Source: Clostridiaceae bacterium (GTDB taxonomy: Bacteria; Bacillota; Clostridia; Saccharofermentanales; DTU023). From it: a stretch of DNA of 32,092 nucleotides. A program made the position numbers and the translations under genes. This document shows, in pieces, positions 16,163-25,023 of this stretch. Numbering within the stretch: the stretch's first letter is position 1; the number at the start of each line of letters is the position of its first letter. The stretch spans positions 1 through 32,092 of the forward strand of contig JAAYRL010000034.1 in assembly GCA_012518795.1 (NCBI GenBank). Direction: 5' to 3'. A model generated the notes under the pieces. That model made no database searches. It was not told the origin of the DNA and worked only from the letters and a program-made list of their open reading frames with translations.

Positions 16163-17410
16163 TTATTTATTTTTGCCTAGTTTAAGAAAATTTCCGCCCA
16201 TTTGTTGGTTAAGCTTAAAAACCAGATTTCTGATTTGATCTTGTTTCGCAGAATCTTTGGTCTTATTATCTTCAGCTACAACGGTTTGCTTATTGCTTGA
16301 AGATAAATCGGCAAGCGACATTTGAGTATATACTTCGCCTTGATTTTCCAGACCTGAAACCGTAACAGCTAATAATCTGATCGGAGTTGTTTCATCCCAC
16401 AATTCATTAATTAGTTGCCAGACGATTACCCAAATTTGTTCACGTTTTTGAATATGTTGATCTAATGTAGTTTGGCGAGAGTATACTTGAAAATCGGAAC
16501 TTTTCAGTTGAACCTGAATTACATTGCATACTTTTTTCGCTTTTATTAGTCGGGTAACAACCTCGTCAACTAAACCGGACAAACCATCTTTGATTTTTGT
16601 CCAATCAGTTAAATCTTCACTGAATGTCATACCGTTACCGATCGATTTTGCTTCATCAAGTTCGGAATATTTCTGAACTTCGCTATTTTCCAGACCGCGG
16701 GCATATAAACTGAGGTTTTCTCCGATTTTGCCAAAATAAGAAGCGAGAAAAGCCGGATCGGTTTTAGCAATATCACCTATCGTATTGATGTTGAGTATTC
16801 TTAAACGTTCTGCGGTAACTTTACCGACATAGAGTAAATTTGTGATATCAAGTGGCCAGACTTTGGTCGGCAAATCTTCCGGTGAAATAACAGTAGTGGC
16901 ATCAGGTTTTTTCAAATCACTGCCCAGCTTAGCCAAGATCTTATTGAAAGAAACACCGACTGATATTGTTAGACCGATATTTTCTCTAATCCTTTTTCTG
17001 AGTGAATCAGCAAATTTTGCCGGACTTATAGCAAAATTTTGCCATAGATCAGTCATATCCAAAAAACTCTCATCAATTCCAAAAGGTTCAACCCGTTCAG
17101 TATATTCCCGATAAATATTATTGATTTTTACGGAATATTCTTGATAGAGATCATGTTGCGGTCTTACACAAACCAAATTAGGACATTTGCGTTTTGCTTC
17201 AGAAATTGTTTCAGCAGTAAGAACTCCGGCTTCCTTTGCCAGTTGATTTTTTGCCAATACGATACCGTGCCGATTTTCCGGGTTCCCGGTAACCGCCATC
17301 GGCAAATTACATAATTCCGGACGTAATAAACATTCAACAGAAGCATAGTAACCATTGCAATCACAATGTAAAATTGTTCTGTGAGAATTTATCTTATTTA
17401 AAAATCGCAT
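16163..17410 (-). CDS. dinB: DNA polymerase IV, Y-family translesion polymerase
   Basis: An error-prone Y-family polymerase of 415 residues. The metal-binding Asp17 is in HCDCNGYYASVE, which also carries the steric-gate tyrosine, and Asp113-Glu114 are in GIDESFLDMT. The thumb HhH region (LLYVGKVTAERLRILNINTIGDI) and little-finger domain follow. A QMSLADL segment near residue 372 resembles the beta-clamp-binding motif, followed by about 40 extra residues rich in Lys, Asn and Gln. It is divergent from the PfkB kinase gene. No LexA-type box was recognised in the 209-base gap. The ATG at 17410 lacks a strong ribosome site. Confidence 0.93.
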   Translation of the reverse strand: MRFLNKINSHRTILHCDCNGYYASVECLLRPELCNLPMAVTGNPENRHGIVLAKNQLAKEAGVLTAETISEAKRKCPNLVCVRPQHDLYQEYSVKINNIYREYTERVEPFGIDESFLDMTDLWQNFAISPAKFADSLRKRIRENIGLTISVGVSFNKILAKLGSDLKKPDATTVISPEDLPTKVWPLDITNLLYVGKVTAERLRILNINTIGDIAKTDPAFLASYFGKIGENLSLYARGLENSEVQKYSELDEAKSIGNGMTFSEDLTDWTKIKDGLSGLVDEVVTRLIKAKKVCNVIQVQLKSSDFQVYSRQTTLDQHIQKREQIWVIVWQLINELWDETTPIRLLAVTVSGLENQGEVYTQMSLADLSSSNKQTVVAEDNKTKDSAKQDQIRNLVFKLNQQMGGNFLKLGKNK

Positions 17411-17619
17411 TATTTTAACATCCTAAATTACTTAATTATCATATAAAAATATAGTCATTCTTTTCCGTTTTCGGTAAATTCAATTATTGTCTTTAAATAT
17501 TGCAATTAGTTCCAATTAACTTTAACATAAATACATCTTGTTTGAATAACACAATATTATAATTTAAAATGCCAAACCAAATTTGAAACAAATTAACAGA
17601 TTAATTATGAGGAAGATGT

Positions 17620-18564
17620 ATGAGAGAATATGATTTTATCAGTTTAGGTGAAGTTTTGATAGACTTTATACCGACCGGCAGAGCAAGAGAGTTTAGTGTG
17701 AATTTTGGCGGTGCTCCGGCAAATGTTGCAGTAGCGATGAGTAGAAATCAGTTTGCTACGGCATTTTGCGGAATGGTCGGCAATGATGATTTCGGGAAAT
17801 TAATTGCCGCAACTTTTGCTGAAGAAAACATTGATTTTCTCTGTCCGGAATTTACTTCAGAGGCTACAACAACATTAGGTTTCGTTACACTAAGTGATAG
17901 TGGAGATAGAAGCTTCACTTTTGCCAGAAAACCGGGAGCGGATATGTTCATGACGAAAGAACAAATTCCGCCGGAACAAATCGCCAAGACAAAAATGTTA
18001 AATGCCGGGACTTTATCAATGGTCGGTGGTCCGGCAAAAGAAACGACAATTTATGCTTTAGAAGAAGCACATCGTCAGGGGAAAATTGTAACTCTTGACC
18101 TTAATTATCGTGATCAATTATGGGATTTTGATACAGAAGCTTGCGCCAAGGCATTACAGAATGTTTTGCCATATGTTGATCTTTTGAAAGTATCAGAAGA
18201 AGAAGTTTCGATGATCGGAATGCCGATTCAGGAAGCACTTGATTTTTACGATATAAAAGCGATCATAGAAACTCTCGGGGCAGATGGATCACAGTGCCAT
18301 TTAAGAAACAAGTTGCTCAAACAAGAAGGTATAAAGACTCAAGTAATAGATACAACCGGTGCGGGTGATGCTTTTTGGGGTGCTTTTTTGGCAGAAATCT
18401 TGCGTACAGGCAAGTCGAATGTACAAGAATTGGTCGAAACCGATTTTGTAAATGCTTTAAAGATGGGAGCTGTTTCAGGTTACTATTGTGTACAGCAAAA
18501 AGGTGCAATTGAATCTTTACCGACATATTCAGAAATTATAGCCACCAAAAATGAACTTTTTTGA
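17620..18564 (+). CDS. PfkB-family carbohydrate kinase, fructokinase-like
   Basis: A ribokinase/PfkB-fold sugar kinase of 314 residues. The first PfkB signature region is visible as GGAPANVAVAMSR (30-42), and the second as DTTGAGDAFWGAFL with catalytic-base Asp250. It resembles bacterial fructokinases (ScrK type) from the start YDFISLGEVLIDFIPTG, but the exact sugar cannot be fixed. GAGGA lies before the ATG. A TATAAT at 17558-17563 in the divergent gap is a plausible -10, with only a poor -35 (TCTTGT). No transporter adjoins it. The next gene is 103 bases downstream, beyond a tandem repeat. Confidence 0.88.
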   Translation: MREYDFISLGEVLIDFIPTGRAREFSVNFGGAPANVAVAMSRNQFATAFCGMVGNDDFGKLIAATFAEENIDFLCPEFTSEATTTLGFVTLSDSGDRSFTFARKPGADMFMTKEQIPPEQIAKTKMLNAGTLSMVGGPAKETTIYALEEAHRQGKIVTLDLNYRDQLWDFDTEACAKALQNVLPYVDLLKVSEEEVSMIGMPIQEALDFYDIKAIIETLGADGSQCHLRNKLLKQEGIKTQVIDTTGAGDAFWGAFLAEILRTGKSNVQELVETDFVNALKMGAVSGYYCVQQKGAIESLPTYSEIIATKNELF

Positions 18565-18565
18565 T

Positions 18566-18660
18566 TTGAGTTTTAATCAGCAAAGAATCTAATAAAGAAT
18601 TGAGTTTTAATAAGCAAAGAATCTAATAAAGAATTTAGTTTCAATAATAAAGAATGAGGA
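18566..18660 (+). repeat. 34-bp tandem direct repeat, about 2.6 copies
   Basis: Copy one is 18566-18599 and copy two 18600-18633, with a single mismatch (C or A at repeat position 13). A shortened third copy (18634-18658) lacks about 13 central bases. Each copy starts TTGAGTTTTAAT and ends AATAAAGAA. The third copy merges into the ribosome site of the next gene. Confidence 0.85.
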
Positions 18661-18667
18661 TATCCAA

Positions 18668-20419
18668 GTGAAGAAAAATCAACCGTTACATTATGTCAGA
18701 CAAATTGATGACCTGCGTGAGATGTTGCGTGGTAGTGTGAAAGAATATGCAGACCGACCGGTTTTTTTAACTAAACCTGAAATAGGCAAACCTTATGTAC
18801 CGGTGACATATGCCCAATACGGCAAAGATATCGATGCTTTCGGCAGCAAGTTAACAGAAATGGGTGTAGTGAATGATGTCAGAGTAGCGATCCTGGCAGA
18901 AACACGTTATGAATGGTATGTAACGTATTTGGCTACGGTTACCGGAATGGGTGTTATTGTGCCCTTGGACAAGGAATTACCGGCTAATGAAATCAATTCA
19001 ATGTTGAAAAGATCAAAAGCCTCCGTCTTAATTTACTCTTCGACATTGCGAGAAAAAGCCTTAGAAGCTGCTGAAGGACTTGCGACACTGGAAACTTTAA
19101 TTTTAATGGATAATTATAAAAACGAAGTTGAACCGTTTACCAGTCGTGAAGTTGCAACTACTTTACCTCCGGAATATTCTTGGGAGAATTTGAGAAAAGA
19201 AGGTGAACAGTTATTAGAAGACGGCTACAGAGAATATTTGGATTGTGAGATAGATCCTTATGAAATGAGAATTTTGCTTTTTACTTCAGGAACTACTGAC
19301 AGATCAAAAGCCGTAATGCATTCACATCATTCAATTTGTTCTAATCTGATGGCGATGTGTTCAATGGTATACATCAATGATGATGTATGTCTTTCAGTTT
19401 TGCCGTTGCATCACACTTATGAATGTACTTGCGGGTTTCTCTGTCAAGTATATCGAGGTAATGCTGTTGCTGAACTTGAAGGCTTGCGTTATCTGACCCA
19501 AAACTTGGCAGAGAGTAAAACTACTTTAATTTTAACGGTTCCTTTGATTTTGGAAGCTTTGCATAAAAGAATCTGGAAGTCGATTGATAAACAAGGTAAA
19601 AGGAAAAAAGTAGAATTTGCTTTAAAACTGACACGTGGTCTGAGAAAAATCGGCATAGATTTAAGAAAAAAATTATTTAAAGATATTCATGCAGCATTAG
19701 GCGGTCATATGCGCCTCTTAATTTCAGGTGGAGCAGCTATTGATCCTCAGGTACTAAAAGATTTAAATGATTTCGGTTTCTTAGCGATCCAGGGATATGG
19801 CTTAACCGAATGTGGTCCGATTATGGCCCTGAATCGTGATGTGAATTTCATGCATGAATCTGCCGGCTTGCCAATGCCGGGAACAGTAGCAGAAGTTTAT
19901 GAGCCGGATGAAGACGGAATCGGTGAATTCAGATCCAGAGGTCCGAATATTATGCTCGGATATTACGGTGATGAAGAATTGACAGCTGAGGCATTGCGTG
20001 ACGGTTGGTTTTATACAGGCGATTACGGCTACATGACCGAAGATAATTTTTTAATCATAACAGGACGTAAAAAGAATGTTATTGTTACCAAGAATGGTAA
20101 AAATATTTTCCCGGAAGAATTAGAAGCTCTTTTGAATCGCAATCCTGAAATTGCCGAATCGGTTGTCAGTAGCGAAGATGGTCGAAATGGTGATTTAGAC
20201 ATCGTAGTGGAAATTTTCCCGGATGAAGAAGAAGTTCAAGAAACTTTGGGCAAACAATCGGTTACCGAAGAAGAAACGTATGAATTGATCAATTCTTTGG
20301 TTAAAGAAATGAACAAAGATCAGCCGATTTATAAAAAGATAAAAAGAGTTACTTTACGTGATGAGCCTTTTGAAAAGAATACTTCAAAGAAAATCCTCAG
20401 GGATTATTCGAAACAATAA
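18668..20419 (+). CDS. long-chain acyl-CoA synthetase-like AMP-binding protein
   Basis: An ANL-superfamily adenylating enzyme of 583 residues that should activate a carboxylic acid, probably a fatty acid, to acyl-AMP and then acyl-CoA. The phosphate-binding loop is LLFTSGTTDRSKAVMHSH (203-220), where the usual Gly after TSGTT is Asp211 but Lys214 is kept. GYGLTECGPI supplies the A5 motif, WFYTGDYGYM the ribose-binding Asp, and TGRKKNVIVTKNGKN the hinge. The late lysine near NTSKKIL may be the A10 catalytic residue. The start is GTG with AGGA upstream; no ATG fits. The internal arrangement, with a long insert before GGHMRLLISGGAAID, resembles FadD15-like long-chain ligases. Confidence 0.88.
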   Translation: MKKNQPLHYVRQIDDLREMLRGSVKEYADRPVFLTKPEIGKPYVPVTYAQYGKDIDAFGSKLTEMGVVNDVRVAILAETRYEWYVTYLATVTGMGVIVPLDKELPANEINSMLKRSKASVLIYSSTLREKALEAAEGLATLETLILMDNYKNEVEPFTSREVATTLPPEYSWENLRKEGEQLLEDGYREYLDCEIDPYEMRILLFTSGTTDRSKAVMHSHHSICSNLMAMCSMVYINDDVCLSVLPLHHTYECTCGFLCQVYRGNAVAELEGLRYLTQNLAESKTTLILTVPLILEALHKRIWKSIDKQGKRKKVEFALKLTRGLRKIGIDLRKKLFKDIHAALGGHMRLLISGGAAIDPQVLKDLNDFGFLAIQGYGLTECGPIMALNRDVNFMHESAGLPMPGTVAEVYEPDEDGIGEFRSRGPNIMLGYYGDEELTAEALRDGWFYTGDYGYMTEDNFLIITGRKKNVIVTKNGKNIFPEELEALLNRNPEIAESVVSSEDGRNGDLDIVVEIFPDEEEVQETLGKQSVTEEETYELINSLVKEMNKDQPIYKKIKRVTLRDEPFEKNTSKKILRDYSKQ

Positions 20420-20753
20420 GATTTCAGTATAATTTAATAATATCAAATAATTTGGACTTCTCTCATATCCATTTATTCATAATTGAGTCGAATTATAATT
20501 ATTGTTTTCTAACACAAGATATATAAGAAAAATGTAGTCAATATATATTAATAAATATGCTATGATTAAATAAATTTAGACATATAACACTATTTTTTGT
20601 AATATGGATAAATATAATTACAGATAAAAAAGTTAATTAGTCTTTTAATTAAATTACAATTGAATTTTATCGAATTATTAAAACCTTAGTTCAGAGAACT
20701 GCAAAACAATTATTAAAACATGGAGAAGTATTCATTTTTAGAGGAGGATGCCC
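20420..20753 (+). other. 334-base AT-rich gap before glycerate kinase
   Basis: No gene or strong hairpin is visible. An extended -10 element TGCTATGAT (20558-20566) is the best promoter candidate for the glycerate kinase; the matching -35 region is poor. AGAGGAGG at 20740-20747 is the ribosome site. Confidence 0.4.
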
Positions 20754-21896
20754 ATGAAATTTACAACCGACAAAAACAGAATAATTTTGATTCCGGATTC
20801 CTTTAAAGGAACAATTTCTGCAACTGAAGTTTGCGACATAATGGCAAATTCCGTACGGAAATTTATACCGGATGTGGAGATCACAGCTATACCGGTTGCG
20901 GACGGCGGTGAAGGAACAGTAGAGGCTTTACAGTTGGCTGTTGGCGGTGAAATTGTCAACATTGATGTCAAAGGTCCTCTGATGCAGGATATGAAAAGTT
21001 TCTACGGTATATTGCCGAATGGCTCAGCAGTGATCGAGGTTGCTGCAGTTGTCGGCTTGCCCCAAATGGAAAAACTTGCAGTTATGGATGCAACTACATA
21101 TGGTGTTGGACAATTAATCAGCGATGCTCTGGCAAAGGGTCATACCGAAATAGTTATCGGTTTAGGCGGTAGTGCAACAAATGACGGTGGTGCCGGTGCT
21201 TGTGCAGCTTTAGGAATTAAATTCTTTGATAAAGATGATAATGAATTTGTTCCGGTTGGCAAAACTCTGATAGATATTGCCCGTATTGATGTTTCCGGCA
21301 AAGATCCTAAGCTGAACAACGCTACGATCAAATTGATGAGTGACATCAACAATCCGCTTTGTGGAGAACGTGGTGCAGCTGCTGTATTCGGACCACAAAA
21401 AGGTGCAACGGAATCTGATGTTATTGCATTAGATGCCGGTCTGAAAAATTTTGCGGAAATTGTAAAACGTGATGTAGGTGTAGATATTATTGATGTACCG
21501 GGAGCCGGTGCAGCAGGTGGTATTGGTGGCGGTTTTTATGGTTTGTTAAACGGCAAACTGGAAATGGGAATTGATGTAATACTTGATATTGTAAAATTTG
21601 ATGAATTATTAGCTGATACCAGTATTGTGTTCACCGGAGAAGGTAAAATTGACTCACAATCTTTAGGTGGCAAAGTTGTTATTGGTATTGCCAAACGTGC
21701 TAAAAAACAAAATGTTCCATTGGTTGCAGTAGTCGGTGACATCGGTGACAACATGGATGAAGCTTACGATTATGGCGTAACGGCAATTATGAGTACGAAT
21801 AGAGTTGCTGTGCCTTTCAAAGAAGCGAAACCGAGAGCAAAATCCGATTTGTCTTTAGCAATGGATGAAATCATGCGCTTACTAACTCTTGAATAA
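20754..21896 (+). CDS. glycerate kinase (GlxK/GarK family)
   Basis: Phosphorylates D-glycerate to a phosphoglycerate, feeding glycolysis. The protein begins with the family hallmark IILIPDSFKGTISA, and shows PVADGGEGTVEAL, IEVAAVVGLP, GLGGSATNDGGAGACAALG, GAGAAGGIGGG and FTGEGKIDSQSLGGK, all typical of the glycerate kinase type I fold. I chose ATG 20754 (381 residues) because the ATG at 20748 touches the GAGGAGG ribosome site, whereas 20754 is six bases after it. It appears monocistronic, with a terminator at 21956-21991. Confidence 0.94.
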   Translation: MKFTTDKNRIILIPDSFKGTISATEVCDIMANSVRKFIPDVEITAIPVADGGEGTVEALQLAVGGEIVNIDVKGPLMQDMKSFYGILPNGSAVIEVAAVVGLPQMEKLAVMDATTYGVGQLISDALAKGHTEIVIGLGGSATNDGGAGACAALGIKFFDKDDNEFVPVGKTLIDIARIDVSGKDPKLNNATIKLMSDINNPLCGERGAAAVFGPQKGATESDVIALDAGLKNFAEIVKRDVGVDIIDVPGAGAAGGIGGGFYGLLNGKLEMGIDVILDIVKFDELLADTSIVFTGEGKIDSQSLGGKVVIGIAKRAKKQNVPLVAVVGDIGDNMDEAYDYGVTAIMSTNRVAVPFKEAKPRAKSDLSLAMDEIMRLLTLE

Positions 21897-21955
21897 AAAG
21901 GAAAAGTATGGATCGATAATTCAATAATTAATTAGTCTGCTAAATAGATAATATT

Positions 21956-21991
21956 AAGGAGTGTCTCACTACACAGTGCCACTCCTTTTTT
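21956..21991 (+). terminator. intrinsic terminator after glycerate kinase
   Basis: AAGGAGTG (21956-21963) pairs with CACTCCTT (21980-21987), with an inner CACT/AGTG stem, and runs into six T. Confidence 0.85.
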
Positions 21992-22012
21992 GACTTTATC
22001 TCAATAATTGGC

Positions 22013-22139
22013 GCTGTGCAAGCCGAAATTTACACAGCCCCATATTCTGAGCAGAAAGTGGTGCCTCAACCATGAAATCTGTTCACTTTTTAGCACTGTG
22101 CAAGTATAAATTTACACAACACCAAATTTGGAGCAAGAT
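22013..22139 (+). repeat. pair of imperfect direct repeats resembling insertion-sequence ends
   Basis: Two related segments of about 45 bases start near 22013 and 22097. They share C(A/G)CTGTGCAAG, then AAATTTACACA, then CCA-ATT and GAGCA. The first carries an internal inverted repeat, GCTGTG with CACAGC, separated by 14 bases. Read on the - strand each begins with a G-rich start, then TGTGTAAATTT, which is reminiscent of IS256-like termini. No transposase is present. They could instead be paired operator sites. Confidence 0.5.
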
Positions 22140-22156
22140 TGTATTTTAATCCATAA

Positions 22157-23242
22157 ATAAATAATTATCCTCATTTAAATCGAGTTGCATTGTTAATGTT
22201 TACTTCCGGTACCACAGGAAAAAACAAGCGTGTTCCACTTAAGAATTATAATGTAGTTCAAGCTATTTTAGCTTATGAGAATGCACTGGATTTGTCTCCT
22301 GCGGATAGCACAATAATTGCAACACCGATTTATTATGTAACCGGTTTGATTGCATTGTTCGGACTATTTCTCAAAGTGGGCGGTGAGGTTTATTTACGTA
22401 AGAGATTTCATGTTGAGGAAATAATTCAACTGATTCTCGAAAAGAACATAACTCTGATCCATGGATCACCTGTAGTTTTCAATCTGATTCTCGGACAAAG
22501 ACCGAATACACCTGCAATGGATAGCTTGCGCTACTTTTTATGCGGGAGCGGTCCGATGTCGGTAGAAAAAATCAATGAAATTAATCAATGGCTTCCCAAT
22601 GTTGAATTCAGAACTGTATATGGTTTAACGGAAACAAGTTCTCCTTTAACAATCATGAATGAAGCGGTTGCCGGCAGTAAACATAAAGGTTCATCCGGCA
22701 GACCGGTAGCTACAGCTGATGTCAGAATAGTTGGGGATGACGGAACGGACTTGGGTACAGAAGAAATAGGCAACGTCGAAGTTAGGGGGGCCACTGTTAT
22801 CAGATCATATTATTTAGATGAGTATCCTGAATTGTTTTCTGAAGGCTCATGGCTGAAAACTGGAGATATAGGATATGTTTCCAATGAAGGTTATTTATAT
22901 GTATTGGATCGTAAAAAAGATATGATCAATGTCGGTGGTGAAAAAGTAGCAGGCAGTTCGGTAGAAGATCAAATTTACGGTTTGGGAATTGCAGACGAAG
23001 TGGCAGTAGTAGCGGTAGCAGATGAGTTGTTTGGAGAAATTGTCGGGGCAATGATTGTCTATAAAGAAAATCAAGAAGTGTCTGCAGAAAAACTCCAACA
23101 ACTTCTCAGCTCAAGAATTCCTAAGTATCAAATTCCGAAAGTCATTTTACAAGTTTCGGAAATACCGAAAAATGAGAATATGAAATTAGACAAAGTAAAA
23201 GTTCGTCAATTATTAAATGATTATAAAAGAGAACATGAGTAG
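22157..23242 (+). pseudogene. 5'-truncated acyl-CoA synthetase (AMP-binding) gene
   Basis: The frame begins practically at the phosphate-binding loop LLMFTSGTTGKNKRV, which in full-length ANL enzymes lies about 150-200 residues from the start. The rest is intact: YGLTETSSP, WLKTGDIGYVSNEGYLYV, DRKKDMINVGGEKV and a C-terminal domain ending near KLDKVKVRQLL. The open frame extends upstream only to 22157, where a stop blocks it. The only usable starts are TTG 22190 and ATG 22196, without ribosome sites. The missing part forms much of the acyl pocket, so the product is probably inactive. The ~350 codons have no stop or frameshift, suggesting recent truncation or residual selection. IS-end-like repeats lie just upstream. 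It belongs functionally with the CoA genes downstream. Confidence 0.75.
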
Positions 23243-23253
23243 ATTGAATGGGT

Positions 23254-23310
23254 AATAGAATCACAGGCTACAATAATGTGAATAATATCAGCCAAAACTC
23301 CGATTCTATT
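23254..23310 (+). other. stem-loop between truncated synthetase and CoA-transferase
   Basis: AATAGAATC (23254-23262) and GATTCTATT (23302-23310) form a perfect 9-bp stem around a 39-base loop. No U-tract follows, so it is unlikely to terminate; it may stabilise or regulate the downstream mRNA. Confidence 0.35.
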
Positions 23311-23379
23311 CAATTGATAAAAATTAGAGTGTTTAACAGAAATTATTGACAAAAATTAAAATTTGAAAGGATTTAGAAA

Positions 23380-24948
23380 ATGCCAAAATTTATTGAAAAA
23401 CATGAAATTCCAGCATTGGTAAAAAATGACTGTACAGTTTGTACATTAGGTATGACTTTGATTTCTTCCAGTGAAACAACGTTGAAAGCTTTAGAAAAAA
23501 GTTTCCTGGAAACAGGTGAACCGAAAAATTTGACATTACTTCACTCAGCCGGCCAAAGTGATCGTGTAGGTGGTATTCAACATTTTGCTCATGAAGGTTT
23601 CGTAACCAGAATTTACGGCTCACATTGGGGTTTACAACCACGATGGATGGAAATGATGGCCAACAATAAAGTAGAAGCTTTTTGTTTGCCGCAAGGACAA
23701 ATAACTCACCTCTATAGAGCGATGGCAGGTAATAAACCGGGTATGTTTTCAAAAGTAGGATTAGGTACATATATTGATCCGCGTATTGAAGGCGGAAAAA
23801 TGAATGACATAACCCAACCTCTGGAACCGCCGGTGGATATCATCGAACTTTATGGCGAAGAATATATGTTCTACAAAGCAATACCGATTGATGTTTGTAT
23901 TATTCGCGGAACGAAATGTGACAAAAACGGCAATCTGAGCTTTGAAGAAGAAGCGATGAAATTAGAAGTGTTGCCGGCTGTTTTAGCAACAAAGAATAAT
24001 GGCGGTATCGTAATTGCTCAAGTTAAACGGGTAGTCGAAAACGGTACGATCAATCCGAAATTAGCTGAAATACCGGGTGTATTTATCGATTATGTCGTAG
24101 TTTGTGATAATCCTTTAGAAGATCATCGCCAAACTTCAAGTTGGTATTTAGATCTCTCATTTTCCGGACAAGAACGTGTACCGCAAGATGAGATTAAACC
24201 GGTACCTTTCAGTGAAAGAAAATATATCGGACGTAGAGCTTGTATGGAATTGAAATCCGGTAATATTATTAATCTCGGCACAGGTATCCCGAATGATACC
24301 GTAGGCGGCATCTGCAATGAAGAAGGTGTTGAAGATGTTATGATTACTGTCGAATCCGGTATTTACGGTGGTGTTTCCGCAGGCGGAATCGACTTCGGTA
24401 TCGGCCAAAACTTACAAGCCATGATACGTCATGATGAACAAATGGACTTCTATAATGGTGCTGGCTGTGATATTACATTTATGGGCTTCGGTGAAATTGA
24501 CCAGTATGGTAATGTCAATGCAACTAAAATGGGCAATGCATATACAGGCTGTGGCGGCTTTATAGATTTAACCCAAAATGCACGCAAAGTTGTATTCTGT
24601 GGTACTTTCATGGCTAAAGCCAAATACGGTTTTACAGATGATGAAATTGTTATCAAAAAAGAAGGTACTATCAAGAAATTCGTTGAAAATGTAAATCAGA
24701 TTTCCTTTAATGGTAAGCAATCAGTTGCCAACAAACAAGAAGTTTACTATGTAACTGAGAGAGCTGTTTTCACCTTGACTGAAGAAGGTGTTAAATTAAT
24801 TGAAATAGCACCGGGTATTGATCTCCAAACACAAATTTTAGATTTAATGGATTTCGAACCTATTGTAGCTGATGATCTGAAAATCATGGATCCGGATCTC
24901 CTAATCCAAGATGGTACATATGGTCTGAAAGACAAAATGAAAAAATAA
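23380..24948 (+). CDS. acyl-CoA:acetate/3-ketoacid CoA-transferase (YdiF/propionate CoA-transferase type)
   Basis: A single-chain class I CoA-transferase of 522 residues, with the alpha-like half first and the beta-like half second. The covalent catalytic residue is Glu325 in MITVESGIYGGV, followed by the conserved GGIDFG and GGFIDLTQNA segments. NLGTGIPNDTV marks the beginning of the beta-like half. These enzymes move CoA between short-chain acids, typically with acetyl-CoA as donor. The precise acid is unknown. GAAAGGA precedes the ATG. It heads a run of metabolic and transport genes on the same strand with no terminator between them; the next start is 75 bases on. Confidence 0.92.
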   Translation: MPKFIEKHEIPALVKNDCTVCTLGMTLISSSETTLKALEKSFLETGEPKNLTLLHSAGQSDRVGGIQHFAHEGFVTRIYGSHWGLQPRWMEMMANNKVEAFCLPQGQITHLYRAMAGNKPGMFSKVGLGTYIDPRIEGGKMNDITQPLEPPVDIIELYGEEYMFYKAIPIDVCIIRGTKCDKNGNLSFEEEAMKLEVLPAVLATKNNGGIVIAQVKRVVENGTINPKLAEIPGVFIDYVVVCDNPLEDHRQTSSWYLDLSFSGQERVPQDEIKPVPFSERKYIGRRACMELKSGNIINLGTGIPNDTVGGICNEEGVEDVMITVESGIYGGVSAGGIDFGIGQNLQAMIRHDEQMDFYNGAGCDITFMGFGEIDQYGNVNATKMGNAYTGCGGFIDLTQNARKVVFCGTFMAKAKYGFTDDEIVIKKEGTIKKFVENVNQISFNGKQSVANKQEVYYVTERAVFTLTEEGVKLIEIAPGIDLQTQILDLMDFEPIVADDLKIMDPDLLIQDGTYGLKDKMKK

Positions 24949-25023
24949 ATATTCAATTATATAGATAACAGAGATTATGGGAAATATTCTTGAGACAAAA
25001 TCTTCTTAGAAAATATGTGAAAT

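Larger units (their letters stand above)
21897..22156 (+). other. gap with terminator and repeat elements before a truncated gene
   Basis: Holds the glycerate kinase terminator and two IS-end-like direct repeats, then the start of the 5'-truncated acyl-CoA synthetase. No remnant of the missing N-terminal coding region was recognised. Confidence 0.6.
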
